From Copromyces sp. CBS 386.78 (lineage: Eukaryota; Ascomycota; Sordariomycetes; Sordariales; Sordariaceae): 64,000 nt of DNA. Position numbers and translations under genes: made by a program. This document shows, piece by piece, positions 22,948-36,350 of this stretch; position 1 is the stretch's first letter; each line of letters begins with the position of its first letter. The notes below the pieces were generated by a model. It saw only the letters and a list, made by a program, of their open reading frames with translations. It was not told the DNA's origin and ran no database searches. The DNA is taken from positions 186,001 through 250,000 of the forward strand of contig MU839104.1 in the NCBI GenBank assembly GCA_030685235.1, given 5' to 3'.

Positions 22948-23871
22948 CGCGTTGGAAGTCGGAGGCCCAGCCAGCTGGCGTAGTTAATGTGTGAGTCGTG
23001 GGTGTAGATTGTCTCTCTCGGGCATGTTCCGCTCTCGTTTCGTTTGTTTCTCGCTCGTCTCGGCTTGTCTTTCTTAATGGTGTCGAACTGGAGAGGCAAG
23101 TAGTCGGTCCTGGGCGTTCCGGAACAGAGTCTTTGGGCGTTTGAGAGGACGGAATAGCTCCGGAAAGTAAGGTCGTATGAGACCAGAATAGGTAGCTTCC
23201 GAATCGGGGTAAGAGAAAACAACGCTGTCGGGTTGCTCGGTGGCAATTCGCGGGGCTAACAGCAAAAATACCTTGAAAGACAAAGACTTTGGCTGTCGCA
23301 GCACCCAGCCAAATTTTTTGAGCGCGATTCGACCAACTCAAGGCGCGAAGTGGGGCTTCCCTACGATGGCCGCCCAGCCCGCCCGCGCCGTCCAAAAAGA
23401 GCTCCCGTCCCAGGCAGAGACGGCGTTTGAGCTCTCCCGGTCCGGTGGAGCCCCCTATCTCAGATCTCATCGGGGGGTGCCAATCACTGAAATCCGACTG
23501 CTGCCAGCTGTTACCTTACCCGACGCCCGGAGCTGGGAGAGAAAAGAGCAGCCGTTCACTTTGGCTTGGTTCTTCCTCACATTCCATGCGGGGCAATTGG
23601 GGACATGAGAGAGCTACCCACGCCCCACACTTTCCAGGTTCAACCTCCACGTCGAGACTCGAGATACAAGGAGGCCGTCTCTAGTATCACAACCCTGCCG
23701 CCAGTCAACACCTCGAACTCTCTACATACCGCGGCAATTGACCGAAGCTACCTGGCCTACACCATATTGCGCAACGGGTGTCTTCAATAATACCTTTCTG
23801 TAGGACCCCCTAGTTGCGACCGGAGCGCACCACCTAATCACCCACACACCACACATCTCAGCCTCAACACC
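22948..23871. promoter_or_regulatory. Divergent intergenic region between the PPR gene and SRP68
   Basis: This 924-bp region should contain both promoters. Minus-strand frames extend upstream of the PPR gene start but show no conserved sequence, so I treat them as leader. Confidence 0.4.
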
Positions 23872-25894
23872 ATGGATATCACAAAGTTCGTGGTGTCCCA
23901 CCGGGAGAATGCCCTCCTTTATGGCGACTATGCGACATATCGCGCCCAACTCTCCAGGAAGCTTCTCAACTCCCGCAAGAAGCTCAACATTGCGACCAAG
24001 AGCCGAGGCAAATTCCACCCCAAGGCCCAGATCACCGCTGAGCAGATCTCGGACAACCATGAGTACGAATCCCATCTTGTGCTTTCCGTGGTGGCTCAAT
24101 GCTTGTTGGCTATCCTGCTAAGATAATGTCTCTCTCAGATACCTCCATCTCGCGCTTCTCACCGCCGAGCGTACTTGGGCTCATGCTATGTCCATGAAGG
24201 CTTCGCATGCTGCTGATACCAAGGGGATGACCAGCAAGACCAGGTCACACATCGTTTCCAGACTCGAAAAGGGTGCCCGCACCGCCGAGAAGCTCGCAGG
24301 TGCGCTTTCCCAGGACGCAGTCAGCGGCGTCAACCCCAACGACATCCTCGAAGCCCGCGCCTACGCCGCCTTGCTCAGGGGTGCTGCCAACTTTGAGAAA
24401 CAAAGCTGGGAGGACTGTATCGTCAGCTACGCCGTTGCCCGCATGATCTATAGTGCTCTCTCGACTTCCACCAAGGGCGACATCTACAAGGACCTCCTTA
24501 CCGACACCATCGACCCCTCGATCCGATACGCTGCCTACCAGGCCAAGATTCCTCGCACCCAACCGATTCCCTCCATCGCCAAAAAGGCGTTCGCCAAAGC
24601 CGACAATGACTTGGTGGAGCGTGTCAAGGCTGTCAACCCTACTGTTTTGGAGGAGGGCGATGTGGCCATGACTGGTGTTACTGGGGCTGAGGGAGCACCG
24701 ACTACCATCACATGGCGGTCAAGGGAGGTGAAGATCGAGGACGCTTCGGTTGCTGTCGCCTGGGCTTCGGTACAAACAGCAAAGGCCAAGCTGAACGAGA
24801 GGCTATCCACCGCCAACGCACTGGCCCCCAAGGACAAGGCCGCTGCCTACGATGACATTTTGGCCGCGACCCAGGATGCTGTCGATGCGACAAAGCAGGC
24901 CATTGACGAGCTCCGGGGAGAGGGCGTCACTCAGAGCGACCTCCGCATGCAGAGCTTGCAGATCACAAGGACAGCTGTCAACTTTGAGATGATCAGCTGG
25001 CGAATTGGCCGCAACAGGGTGCTCGCTGGCGAGCTTGACGGTGCGCGCGCCACTTTCGAGGATCTGTCCAACAGGAAACAGAAGGCCCAGAAGGCTGAGC
25101 AGGCGTCAGAGAGGCCCAAGGAGGAAGCTCCCGGCCGTCAGATTGCCAAGCTAAAAGAGAAGGTGGTCTTGTATGATGGCACGCTTCAGAGTCTGGAGAC
25201 CATTACAGAGTTGCCTGGTGTTGCGAACGACCAGGAGCTTTTCACTCGTCTGCAGGCCACTTCGCAGTACTTTACTGCTCTCAAGTATGTTTTCTTCCTC
25301 CATTCTCACCTCCCAAATTCCCTTGCACACCTACAACTAACACCCCCACCCTCCAGGTCCCTAGCAATCGCCCGCTCCCATCTCCTAGCCCACAACGACG
25401 CCAACGCTCTCGCCCTCATTCACCACGCCCTCACCCAAACCGAGTCCGCCCTGCCCATCCTTTCTTCCACCTCAGAAGAGTCTTCCCCAGCCCGCAACAT
25501 CCTCGTCTCCGCAGCCGAAATCCAAACCCTGCACTCCCTCCTCAACGGGGAGCTCCAGCGTGCCCGCGCCCTGGTGGAGATTAGCCAGCACAACAAAACG
25601 AAGAAGCCCAGCACTACTCCCTTGGGAACTAAACCTCTGATCGGCCAACTAGCCAATTACCCCTCCAGCGGCCAGGTCAACCTGGAGAACATTGTCGTGT
25701 ATCCGCCCAAGCTGGAGGCGATCCCTGTCAAGCCTATTTTCTTGGATGTGGCGTGGAATTATATTGACTATCCTGAGAAGCAGCAGCAGCAGCAGCCGGC
25801 CGGTAAGGTTGAGCAGAAGCAGCAGCAGAGGACTGAAGAGGTCCAGGAGGAGGAGAAGCCGAAGAAGAGGGGTTGGTTTGGGTTTGGTCGGTAA
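23872..25894 (+). CDS. srp68: Signal recognition particle subunit SRP68
   Basis: Three exons, 23872-24062, 24139-25284 and 25357-25894, give 624 residues, close to other SRP68 proteins. Introns are 76 and 72 bp; the second has a CTAAC branch point, is a multiple of three and is open throughout. The N-terminal RNA-binding domain is well conserved: GDYATYRAQLSRKL, an Arg/Lys-rich helix, then LLTAERTWAHAMSMK. SRP68 binds 7S RNA and, through its C-terminal part, SRP72, and takes part in cotranslational targeting to the ER. The C-terminus ends in a Gln-rich tract and Lys/Glu-rich tail (EEEKPKKRGWFGFGR). Confidence 0.93.
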
Positions 25895-27118
25895 ATGTAT
25901 ACAGTGGAAGGGGTTGTAGCGTGTATATGTGAAGAGATGTTACTTGCTTGGCTGGTTAAAAATATAATGATGGTTCTCTCGGTGAAAGACTTGGTCTTTT
26001 TGTGCCCTGAATGACATTCTGTGCTCTGGATCACATTCTGGGCACCGTGATCTGTGGTTCGGTATCTCTCAAGCCGCTATGACTGGCGTGCGGAGAACAT
26101 GTGAGCCAGCTTTTGTTTACCAACCTTATCGTCCACCCGGCGACATGCTATCGGTTCTGGTCGTTGGCATGACGTACATAATACTAGTCGATACTCTCAT
26201 GTCCCACACATCACCCCGATTTTCCTTTCCGTGTATTGGGTTTGTTTACTCGCCTAGAACATTCGTTTCCCTCCTCTGCATGCGGGCTCAGTTGTGAGTT
26301 CCTTTGGGCCGTCTGGCCGAAGCTTTAGCACAGAATACTTGTTTTGATGTTTTGAGCTTGTTTCTTCCCTTAGGGGTTTGTGTATTTCACCTGGATTTAA
26401 GCTCAGTTGACGCTTGAGAGTTAATTTGGGCCGTCGCTTGTGTTGTTGATGATTACTCCACTCATTCAATTGCGTAGCTCCGATAGCGGCTCGGGCGGTT
26501 GTCTTTCTATCCGCATACCGGTAGATGTCTTGGATAGACAATCAGCAGCTTACTATCACAACATAAGCACGCAAATTAGAAGAGACGATAGGGGTGAACC
26601 GAGTATGTTTTGTAAACGCTTTTCTATTCAAATTTCATTTCAATCATGAGAGGAGATAGTGATTATGTCGAACTTCGTTGTCCGTTGTGTGTGGTGCATC
26701 GTGTACAATGAACATGATATATACATACGCGCACCCTGACTCCCACCGATTTTCCAGCACCTGCTGCTTGTCCTTCCCGACGCCCCATGCAAAAAACCAA
26801 CCCATTTCGCATCTCATCGCATCATTGTATAGGATGGAAAAGATATCATGAAAATAGATGAAGATTTTTATTTGTAACCCCAGAAAACGCAGGAAGTTTT
26901 GATGCTCAATAACGCCTTCCGCCCTCTGCGGTATTAAACACAGGATCCAGCATGATAGACCTCAAAGAGAAACATGACATATCAGTACAAGGGAGAAATA
27001 CACAGTGGAGATCATTCCGCTCCAACCAAGCTTTACTTAGACACCGGGGAGAAAGAAGTATGTGGGTATAGTGAGAAAACGATGAAAAGGACAACCTAAA
27101 ACTTGTTGGGCTTCAGAT
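25895..27118. other. Convergent 3' intergenic region
   Basis: About 1.2 kb between SRP68 and mtHsp70 with no gene recognised. It is mildly AT-rich toward 26850-27110, probably the long 3' UTR side of the Hsp70 gene. Confidence 0.4.
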
Positions 27119-28529
27119 TTACTCCTTCTTCTCGCCCTCAGTGTTCTGCTGCTGCTGCTGCTCGCCAGACTCAGCACGGGCCTTGTGCATCTTGTCGAAG
27201 AGGTTCAAGCTGGCAACCTGGAGGTCGTCGATCTTCTCCTTGAGGGCATCGGCGGAGATGGTCTGCTCGCCAGACTGGCTCTTGGCGATGAACTCGCGGA
27301 GGTTGGTGATCTTCTCACGGATGGCATCAGCCTCGGTCTTGTCGAGGCGGTCAGCGTACTCGTTGAGAGCCTTCTCGGTGTCGTTAAGGACACCATCGGC
27401 CTTGTTGGCGGCCTCGATGGCAGCCTTGCGCTCCTTGTCCTGCTCGGCGTACTTCTCGGAGTCCTCGACCATCTGCTGGATCTCAGACTCGGAGAGACCG
27501 GAGCCGGAGGCAATGGTGATGGACTGGTCCTTGTTGGTGGACTTGTCCTTGGCGTGGACGTGGACGATGGAATCGGCGTCAATGTCAAAGGTGACCTCGA
27601 TCTGGGGGACACCACGGTGGGCAGGGGGGATACCGACAAGCTGGAAGTTGCCGAGCATCTTGTTGTCCTTGACGAGCTCACGCTCGCCCTGGAAGACCTT
27701 GATCTCGACGGCGGTCTGGAAGTCGGCGGCGGTGGAGAAGACCTGGGACTTCTTGGTGGGGATGGTGGTGTTGCGGTTGATCAGACGAGTGAAGACACCG
27801 CCAAGGGTCTCGATACCAAGGGAGAGGGGAGTGACATCGAGGAGGAGAAGGTCCTTGACCTCACCGGAGAGGACGGCACCCTGGATGGCAGCACCGATGG
27901 CGACAGCCTCATCGGGGTTGACGGACTTGGCGGGGTCACGGCCGAAGATGGACTTGACGGACTCGGCAACCTTGGGCATGCGAGTCATACCACCGACGAG
28001 AATGACCTCCTGGATGTCCTTGGCGGCGAGGTTGGCATCCTTCAGGGCCTTGCGGACGGGCTCAATGGTGCGCTGGATGAGGGGATCAACCATGGACTCG
28101 AGCTGAGCACGGGTGAGCTTCTGGTTGATGTGCTTGGGGCCGGAGGAGTCGGCAGTGATGAAGGGAAGGTTGATGTCGGTCTGGAGGGAAGAAGAAAGCT
28201 CGATCTTGGCCTTCTCGGCGGCCTCACGGATACGCTGGATGGCCATGCGGTCACCGGAGAGGTCGATGCCGGATTCCTTCTTGAACTGCTGGACGAGGTG
28301 GCGGACGAGGTGGATATCGAAATCCTCGCCACCGAGATGGGTATCACCGTTGGTGGACTTGACCTCGAAGACACCGTTCTGGATCTCGAGGACGGAGATA
28401 TCGAAGGTACCACCACCAAGATCGTAGACGGCGACAATGCGGTCCTGCTCCTTCTCGAGACCGTAGGCAAGAGCGGCGGCAGTGGGCTCGTTAACGACAC
28501 GGAGGACGTTGAGGCCGGCAATCTGACCA

Positions 28530-28585
<56 letters not shown>

Positions 28586-29327
28586 GGCGTTCTTGACGGG
28601 CTTGCTGAGGAAAGCCTCGGCGGTCTCCTTCATCTTGTTGAGGACGAAGCCACCAACCTGGGAAGGAGAGTACTTCTGGCCACGGGCCTCAACCCAGGCA
28701 TCGCCGTTGGAGTGCTGGACGATCTTGTAGGGAACCTCCTTGATATCGCGCTGGACCTCGGCGTCGGTGAACTTGCGACCGATGAGACGCTTGGTGGCGA
28801 AGAGGGTGTTCTCGGGGTTGACGACGGCCTGACGCTTGGCGGCAACACCAACAAGGCGCTCACCATCCTCGGCGAAGGCGACGACGGAGGGGGTGGTACG
28901 GGCACCCTCGGAATTCTCAATGATGCGGGGGACCTTGCCCTCCATGATCGCAACGGCGGAGTTGGTGGTACCTGTGGGGAGGCTTGAGTTAGCCATGGTT
29001 GTTTGAGTAGATACCTCTAGTAGTGATGCTACATACCAAGATCGATACCAATGACGGCACCAGTGACCTTTCCGTCTGTTCCCGTTGACTCGAAGCGCGC
29101 GAAGGCGGGGGTCATGGGCTTCCTGAGCATGCCCGCGGCGCGGGTAGCAATGGAGGCCTTGGGCAGCTATGGTGAGAGGGGGATGTGTCAGCCATTGTTG
29201 TTCACGTCGATGTGGAACGCGCCATTATCGCGGCTCGAAGTGAGGGGAAAGTGGAAGCAGCAAAGTGAAAGTGCAGAGTGCAAGCTCGGTATATACTTAC
29301 AGCCCTGGTAAGCCTTGTGGACATCAT
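27119..29327 (-). CDS. ssc1: Mitochondrial Hsp70 chaperone (Ssc1/DnaK type)
   Basis: Three exons, 29327-29301, 29166-29037 and 28971-27119, give 669 residues. The first coding exon is only nine codons; introns are 134 and 65 bp. The N-terminus (MMSTRLTRA then [17 protein letters not shown]) is a basic presequence for matrix import. Hsp70 motifs follow: VIGIDLGTTNS spanning the second junction, [11 protein letters not shown], and the [13 protein letters not shown] segment. The C-terminal substrate-binding domain and lid are complete, ending with a Gln run and EGEKKE. The protein drives import with Tim44 and folds matrix proteins. Codons are strongly C-ending, as expected of an abundant protein. 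The ATG pair at 29327 and 29324 leaves one residue of doubt about the start. Confidence 0.96.
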
Positions 29328-31081
29328 CTTGTATATGACTCTAAATTAAAATGAAGAATAACCCCTTCGAAAAACAGACAGGGCCGGAAATCAACAGAAA
29401 GCAGACGGGAGAAAGGTGGTGGTGGAGGAGGAGAGGGTGGTTATGAATGAGGATTCGTGAACGGAGAGCGGAGGCCGAGGAGGAGCTGGTCAAGCTCTTT
29501 TGTACTGCGAGGGAAAAAATTCACAACCCGGTCATCGAAGGCGTTGGAAATTTTGCTCGGCTGCTCTCAGCGCTCACACGGCCCAGTGACTGGATCAACA
29601 ACTGCAGCGGGACCTCCAGTGGCACCGCGGGGCGGCCACTTCCCACCCACTGAGAGCAGCCGCATGCACGGCAAGTGGGGCGCCGAGCAAGCTCCGCACG
29701 GGCCACCCCGTCAATTGTCGCCATGTTTCGCTGGGGCGGGCATTGGCGGGCGAAGGCGGGGAGGAGGTTCTGGGAAGTGAACTCTTCCTCCTTCGACCTG
29801 TTTCCTCCGTCCACACCGAGAACTCCGAGCGGCCCTCGACGACCATCCTCGAAATCCAAAACATCCATTCCCGTCTTGGCTTTTGCGACTGCACGTGACT
29901 CCACTTTGCCATCCATGGACCGTGGGACCCTTGGTGTTTTCTACCTGTTACACAGAGAGCAACCGATCCCTGCCCGGACAGCCTGGGGTCCGGCTCGGCC
30001 TGGACTTTTTTTTTTCAGTGGCCGGCTGCGGTTTGATAATGAAAATGGCCTGAATGGGTGAGGGGAGGGGAAGGCGGGCTCGGGCGGGTATGCGTAACGA
30101 TGGCCTGTGACGGCATCGGGGGAGTGGATGCGCTGCTTTAAATCGGTCTGTTACCACGGTTACGTATTGCGCTACTTTGAGAGGTATTAAACAACAAACT
30201 GGAGAGGCTAGTAGAGGCATGTATATCTCGAGTCTTCACTCCAACGTTGGCGATAGGACTCCATGTTATAAATCTTGCCAGTTTCTGAGGATGCTCATTG
30301 TGCGCCAAATCACCTCGGTCGTTGCGCGCATCTATGGATCGAGCAGTCAAACATCCACTCGTATGTATCCGATGATGTACTTGGCTGGCCATGGAGGTAC
30401 TTGGAGAGTGGAGGACCCCGGTTTTGGAAGGTTGAGGTACCATAACTTACAGCCTAGGTTAACTCGTTTTCTCTGAGCTTAAGTACACTACCTCTACTTA
30501 TTATTAACTCCAAGTCAAAAGACTCTTTCCAACAGTTTGACTTTTTTTATTGAAATTCTCCAATTGCACGGCAGAAAGACTCCGCATGAGTTTAGCCTTG
30601 TCTTTTCCCTTTGACCAACGGGATGACAACAGTGCCAAAGTGCTGTCTAAGTGGGTGGCGACCTCAAGGGAATTGCTAATGGAAAGGGACTTTGACGCGG
30701 GTTTGCGACAACAGAAAGCAATGACGAACCGGTCGGACGGGCATCTCCTATCGTTCTCCTAGACAACTAACATTGACTTTCGAATTCTCAACTCATCAGC
30801 TTTCACCATCGTGCATTGTAATTCAACCTAGGCACATCAACGTGCCTCTCTCTCATTGTACCCAGTCTAGACCAAGATACCAAGATACCCCGGCATTTCG
30901 CAATCCGACGACACCTCCCATTCGAGTTTCCACGCGATCCTTCCAGTTGCTTCCTCCTCCTTTGACATCGCCTCTCTCGACGACGAACCGATAATCACCA
31001 ACAGCCGCGGAATTGTGCATGGTCATCGCAACCCGATCTGGAATTGCCCGGTGAAAACAAACCCGCCAAGACTTTCACACA
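29328..31081. promoter_or_regulatory. Divergent intergenic region upstream of mtHsp70 and the DUF2415 gene
   Basis: About 1.75 kb. The hsp70-proximal part has a CACGTG hexamer at 29892-29897. I looked for a run of alternating GAA/TTC heat-shock units and found none with correct spacing. An 11-nt T tract lies at 30006-30016. No gene was supported. Confidence 0.35.
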
Positions 31082-33906
31082 ATGATTGTCAAGGACGATG
31101 TGTAAGCTGGTGCCGAACTCAATTCCGCGAGTTGCACCCGGTGCCCCCCAACCACCATCCCCGGGAATTGCCATCACTTTCAAACCTGGCATGTTCTGTT
31201 GCTGACTGAAGACCGCCACGCTGTTAGTTACCATGCGACCGAACACTTGATCCTGCCCAAGCCTCGACGCCGCTATCGCACCAGTGTCCATCCTAGGTAC
31301 GTCCTGGGCTCATCCCCATGACGACACGTCAATGTGGCACCCGGCAGCTAACATCATATTTGTAGTCACTGGCAGTTGCGTTCCATGGTGGGCATCGAGA
31401 ACAATGACCTAGTCTATTTTCCCGGAGGACGGGACAGCACCGAAGTCCAGAGACTCAACACCACGACCCAAGAGATCGAAACCATCAAGCGCCTTCCTTT
31501 CCAGCCTAGGTGTCTGGTTGCGCGGAATGGGTGGATCTGCTGTGGTGGCGAGACGGGCGAGTTTACGGCGATACATGTCCGCGAAAGAAGCCCTCAAAAC
31601 GACGCCAATGCGCAGGTCAACGCGGATTCGGACGACCAGGTTCCTGGTCAGGAGCTACTGGACGAACTCAGCCATGACTTGGACGATGAGGACTCGATAG
31701 CGGTCGCACGGGCGCTAGCTCGAGCCCATATCATAACTGCTGCACAAGGCTATGCGAACAACGATAACAAGAACCTGTCTGTCACAAGCAAAAAGTTTGG
31801 CAAACAGCGGGTGAACTGCATCACTCTGTGGTTTCCACCGACCTTGGTACCGGCTGTGGCAGGCGCATACAACGAACCAATTGCCGTTCTTGCAAATAAC
31901 GACAACTCCGTTGCTTGTGTCAGTTTATGGGAAGAGGAGGCCTTGGATGAGATCACATACCCAGACTGTGTCAACCGTGCTGTCATCTCCCCGGACGGCC
32001 GGCTCCTCATCGCCATAAGTGACGACCCCTACCTATACGTACACGAGAGGGTCGAGAAGGATGAACCGTGGACGAATAGTTACCGTCTGCACCGAACACA
32101 CAAATGGGTCCTGTTGCGTAAAATTCCTTTGAAAAGCCAAAGCAAAGATGATCGGTCTGAAAACAGGTTTGTACACCACCTCCTATTCGTATTTTCCCAT
32201 GTTTGTGCGGTACTCTAACACCCATCCAGGGGGAGTTTTGCGGCATGCTTCTCCAGTACAGGGGCTTATCTCGCTGTCGGGACTCAATATGGAATCATAT
32301 CTGTCTTCGATGTCGCAGCCTTCTCCGTCTCTGGATTAGATCCACTCATAACAACATTCGGTTCGTCAAGACCACATGCTGAGCTGGGTGCCATCCGTGA
32401 CATGGCCTTTTCCCCTGGGTCCACGGACCTTCTGGCATGGACTGAAGACCGCGGCCATGTTGGCGTTGCCGACCTCCGAACCGGGTTTATCTCACGGCAA
32501 ATTCTGGACCTGGACAAACGAGACGACTACGACCACGTCATGATATCCCATAGAAGCGCTATCGACCCCCGCCTCCTCCTTCTCGCAGCAGCTCGCAGTG
32601 ATGACAATGAGGCCCTGGCATCCGCTTCATCAACGCCTCGCATCTTAGACGCCCTCGAAGCTGCCGGTAGACGACATCGCTCAAATAGAGAGCATTGGGA
32701 TCCGCTAGAGTCAGATTCGTTCGCCCCTCATGAACTGGAGGTACTTGACGCGATGCGGGCAGAACGTAGAGAACGAGATGCCGCTACCTCAGGTGGAGGA
32801 GGAGGAGGAGGAGGAGCAACCGCGACCGGAAGAAGATTAGTTAATACTTTGATCTGGCGTGATGATCCATCAACCCGCTCAGGTGGAGGAGCAGGAGCAG
32901 GAGACACACAGGGATCTCCTGGGAGTAGCGAGCAGTCCTCCCGTGAGCGTGGAAGTGGTGGCTTGAGAACCGCTCGCGACACGAGGAACCTATCTACCTA
33001 CCGTGAGTACGCAGACGTCGTCAGCGGGGTCCCTCGTCGCGCAGCTACATCGCTACGGACATCCGCCAGCACCGGCACAGGTGCAACCGTTGGTGAGAGT
33101 ACTCGTACCGACCGGAACATGCAGATGCGAGCAAACATACAAGCATTACGGGATGCAGCTGACGAAGCTACCGCCGCCGATCATCTTCGCATCATCAGTT
33201 CCATTGCTAGGTTAGGAGCAGGAGAGCGAGGAGACCGAATCCACCCACCTACCCGGACCGCCGCTGGCATCAGCGGTACCACGACCAACAACAACAACAA
33301 CCAAGCCCAGACTGCATCAGACACAGCAGCAGAGAGACGAGCCCTCAACCTCTCCTCGCGCATCATGGCGAACCCAAGCTTATTATCTCCCACCAGCAGA
33401 AACGTCGCCACAAGCAACACATCCAACACCAACACAAACACAAACACAAACACAAACACAACCAGCAATCTCAATGCCACCGCCAATCTGCAACAGCTCT
33501 ACTACACCCTCCACCTCGAGGAAACAATCCCCTACGACAGCTTCAGCAGGGCGCTTCCCGAGCTCGACGGCTCCGCCCGCAGGCTTCGCGGCGGCGGCGG
33601 CCATGCTTTGCTGCGCGAGTGGGATGATCACCCCACCCGAAGAGCGTTTGGGGCGCTGTATATGAGTAGGCGGGAGCCGGATCCGCATGATACGGCGGGG
33701 TTGTGTTGGAGTGAGGAGGGGAGGGTTTTGTAAGTTTCTTTTTTACCTTGTTCTTTTTGCAGAGGTTGGGGTTGGGGTCTGTCTGGGACTGTACAATGCT
33801 AACCGTCTTGGGGTGATTTAGGTTCGTCGGCGCCGAAGATGGGATTTACGAGTTCCATGTGAATATGCTACAAAGGAGTCTGTTTCCTAGTTTGGAGTAT
33901 CGTTAG
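31082..33906 (+). CDS. WD-repeat protein with C-terminal DUF2415, function unknown
   Basis: Five exons, 31082-31101, 31228-31296, 31366-32166, 32230-33729 and 33822-33906, give 824 residues with all phases agreeing. The first coding exon is 20 nt, followed by a 126-bp intron. The N-terminus TEHLILPKPRRRYRTSVHPS then HWQLRSM, beta-propeller-like segments (SFAACFSSTGAYLAVGTQYG; AVISPDGRLLIAISDD) and the ending GLCWSEEGRVLFVGAEDG match the fungal DUF2415 family. A disordered insert of about 350 residues holds Gly runs and Thr-Asn repeats. Family members are nuclear or cytoplasmic scaffold-like proteins of unknown role. Confidence 0.85.
33431..33462 (+). repeat. (ACAAAC)n microsatellite in coding sequence
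   Basis: A hexanucleotide run encodes alternating Thr-Asn in the disordered insert of the DUF2415 protein. Confidence 0.85.
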
Positions 33907-35186
33907 GTTTTTGTCTGTGTGACTGTCGGTGCCACACTGGGAATACTGGGCTCACTTGACTCACCGGGCTCATACAACATCGGAGCAATGGCACACTGGG
34001 ATGGACGATCCTCACCTCTTGATGTTGATGATTTCGGGGCATCATGTCACCCACGAAACATACGACGTACCTTGCTTGATTATTTCCGGCGTTTCTTATG
34101 GGTTTGATGATGCAACGAAAGAAAACGAGGCGTTTTGGGCACAACTATTCAACCTTGGCCCGTTTGGGGTGAACATGAACATGAACATAGGCACCTCGTT
34201 ATAGTAACGAACGAGCGAACGAACATGGAACGTGGGTCGTGGGCACAGTGGAAAAGCGTTCTCTTGCTGTTTTCTGAGATGATTATGAGCTATCAACACG
34301 GTGACGAACGGGGAAAGCTTGAAAAGTAACGAGAATTTTTAGGGTTGGTCTTGGTTGATGGAGGCGGCTACAGCTACAAATTGTTCGGGCAGCGGATACC
34401 TGTTACCCGGTAGCTTCAACAAAAGTAAACAGAGCTGGGGATTCACATGTATGGTGTTACACCAAGTAGTTTTAACCTCGTGGAGAGGAATTGTATGCTT
34501 ACTCGACTTCATCTTCACTTCTGTGATATGAACGGGACAACCTTCTCTTACGAGCTAGTTTGATTTCTGTTATTGTCCATTACAAGTTAGTGTCATTCAA
34601 AGTGGGTTGGTACTCCAAAGGGTATTGAACTCTTACCTATGCCCAACATTTGTATTGACAAGGTAATTTAAATCCTTTTCAACGAGCTGGTTAGGCTGGT
34701 TCCATTTCAGTTATTACTCATCAGTTCAAGTGCATCACGATGAGAGAGAGAGTAATAATACGAATAACATTACGGGTTTGCGATGTCCCAATACTAAGAA
34801 ATGCCATGTATGTGCCTCCCTTCCTTGATTCGATCTTGCTACTCCATCCTTTCCATTCCATTTCAAACTCACACCTCCTTCATAGCACTGGTAACCGTCA
34901 ATGCCCGTAGTAAGAACTGCACACAATAGGGAGGTATTATCCACCAGGAACGCCTGTAAGCCACCGACCATGTCCTGTCTTGTACCCGAAAATAACAAGC
35001 TGTTTCTCCCTCCTTCCTGTGGATACTCCGTAGGCTCCGTTCACATTCTTGAAGTCCTGATGAAACAGGATCTGTGCCAGTTTTGGAGATCCGCGAGGCC
35101 CGGCATAATCCCTTAAACGCCGTTATCGTAAATCATTGTTCCTTTGACAGAGCATTACCGGTGACAAAAAGCTAAGAAACTTCTCG
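33907..35186. other. Convergent 3' intergenic region
   Basis: About 1.28 kb between the DUF2415 gene and the coiled-coil gene. It is AT-leaning with no supportable coding frame. A short GAACAT-type repeat lies near 34173. Confidence 0.35.
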
Positions 35187-36350
35187 TTACTCAGCAATCG
35201 CCTCCTCCTGGTGCGACTGCGAAGGGGCATTCATTTTGGGACGTTCTACATCTGAAATGGACGTCGACCGATGAATACCCGAAGCGTGAGTAGGTTCGTG
35301 AGTGATGGCAACGTCCTTTCCTGATGATTCGGCTAGTTGACGCTCTGTAAATTCAGTTGTTAGCAACAATGATCCTTCAGGTTACAAGGATGGAAGCTGG
35401 TAACTTACCCAACTCGCGAATGCGATGCCTCAACATCTGATTCTCTCTCACAAGCATCTGCGTCTCCGCCTGATAAAAGGCGCTCTCATCCCTTCCACCC
35501 AGTGCCCACTGGTCCATACTGTCTGCACTAATCGATGTGGCGCGCACCCTAGGCGAAGCGCCTCTGCTCGGCGTTCTGGACCGAGCCTTGTTGAGGTCGT
35601 TGCTGCTGCGGGGGAAGTCAAACGAGCCGCGGGGGTGGGGAAGGTAGCCCGGTGACTTGGGGATCGATGTTCCAGGAAGTCCTCCCATCTGTGGTGTTGA
35701 GATGTGATTAGGCGTGTCCCGCCCGGAGTTGTCGTCGCTGATGGCCCCGGATGACTGCTGGCGCTGAAGTTGGGATTGTAACCTCCGGATTTCATTGAGC
35801 AGACGGTTCACCTGGTACTCCTGCTCATTCTCTAGCTCCTGGTGAAGCTCTCCGAGGCTAGGAGCCCGGCTGTGGTGCTGTGAGCGGCCTGGGATGGGCT
35901 GGGGGGAGCTGACAGATGATGGCTTGGGGCTGTCCGAAATCATTTCGCCAGGAGCTGGTATCGAGGGGTCATTCATCTGGAGGTTCATGAGAACTTGTGA
36001 TTGGCGACGACCGGCGCTGGGAATCTTGGGGACCTGAGATGCATTGAGCGGGCTGATGGAGGAGCCTAGATAGGTAGCAAGTGTCAGCGGGGTGAATTCA
36101 GAGTCATAGTTAGGTGGGCGTTGAGTCACGAACCTCGTAGTGAATCCTTGCGCTGAAGACCAGCGTTGAGGGTAGCTGCGGCCTGGAGGGAAACAGAGCC
36201 TGACCTGGGGGACGGCGAGGGGGATGCCTCCCTATTCTGGCCCAGAGGGGAATGGGTGCGAATTGACGACGACATGCTGGTACGTTTAGGTATCTCGAGG
36301 TTTGGTGTTGACGAAGAGGGAGAAAGGGAAGCGTCTGGATCGGAGCCCAT
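35187..36350 (-). CDS. Coiled-coil, Ser/Pro-rich protein of unknown function
   Basis: Three exons, 36350-36134, 36065-35409 and 35344-35187, give 343 residues; introns are 68 and 64 bp with CTGAC-type branch points. The protein is mostly Ser/Pro/Gln-rich and likely phosphorylated or disordered. Two predicted coiled coils stand out: residues 145-177 (ELHQELENEQEYQVNRLL onward) and 268-300 (MLVRENQMLRHRIRELERQL, crossing the last junction). No basic DNA-binding region precedes either, so bZIP is unlikely. I do not recognise a named family. Confidence 0.75.

Noticed and set aside
27185..28987. A 600-codon plus-strand frame opposite mtHsp70
   Set aside because: Antisense frames of Hsp70 genes stay open because of strong codon bias; its Leu/Gly/Asp-rich translation is the known artefact, and the Hsp70 strand has every motif.
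29328..29900. Heat-shock elements upstream of mtHsp70
   Set aside because: GAA and TTC units occur (for example near 29766) but with wrong spacing for a trimeric site.
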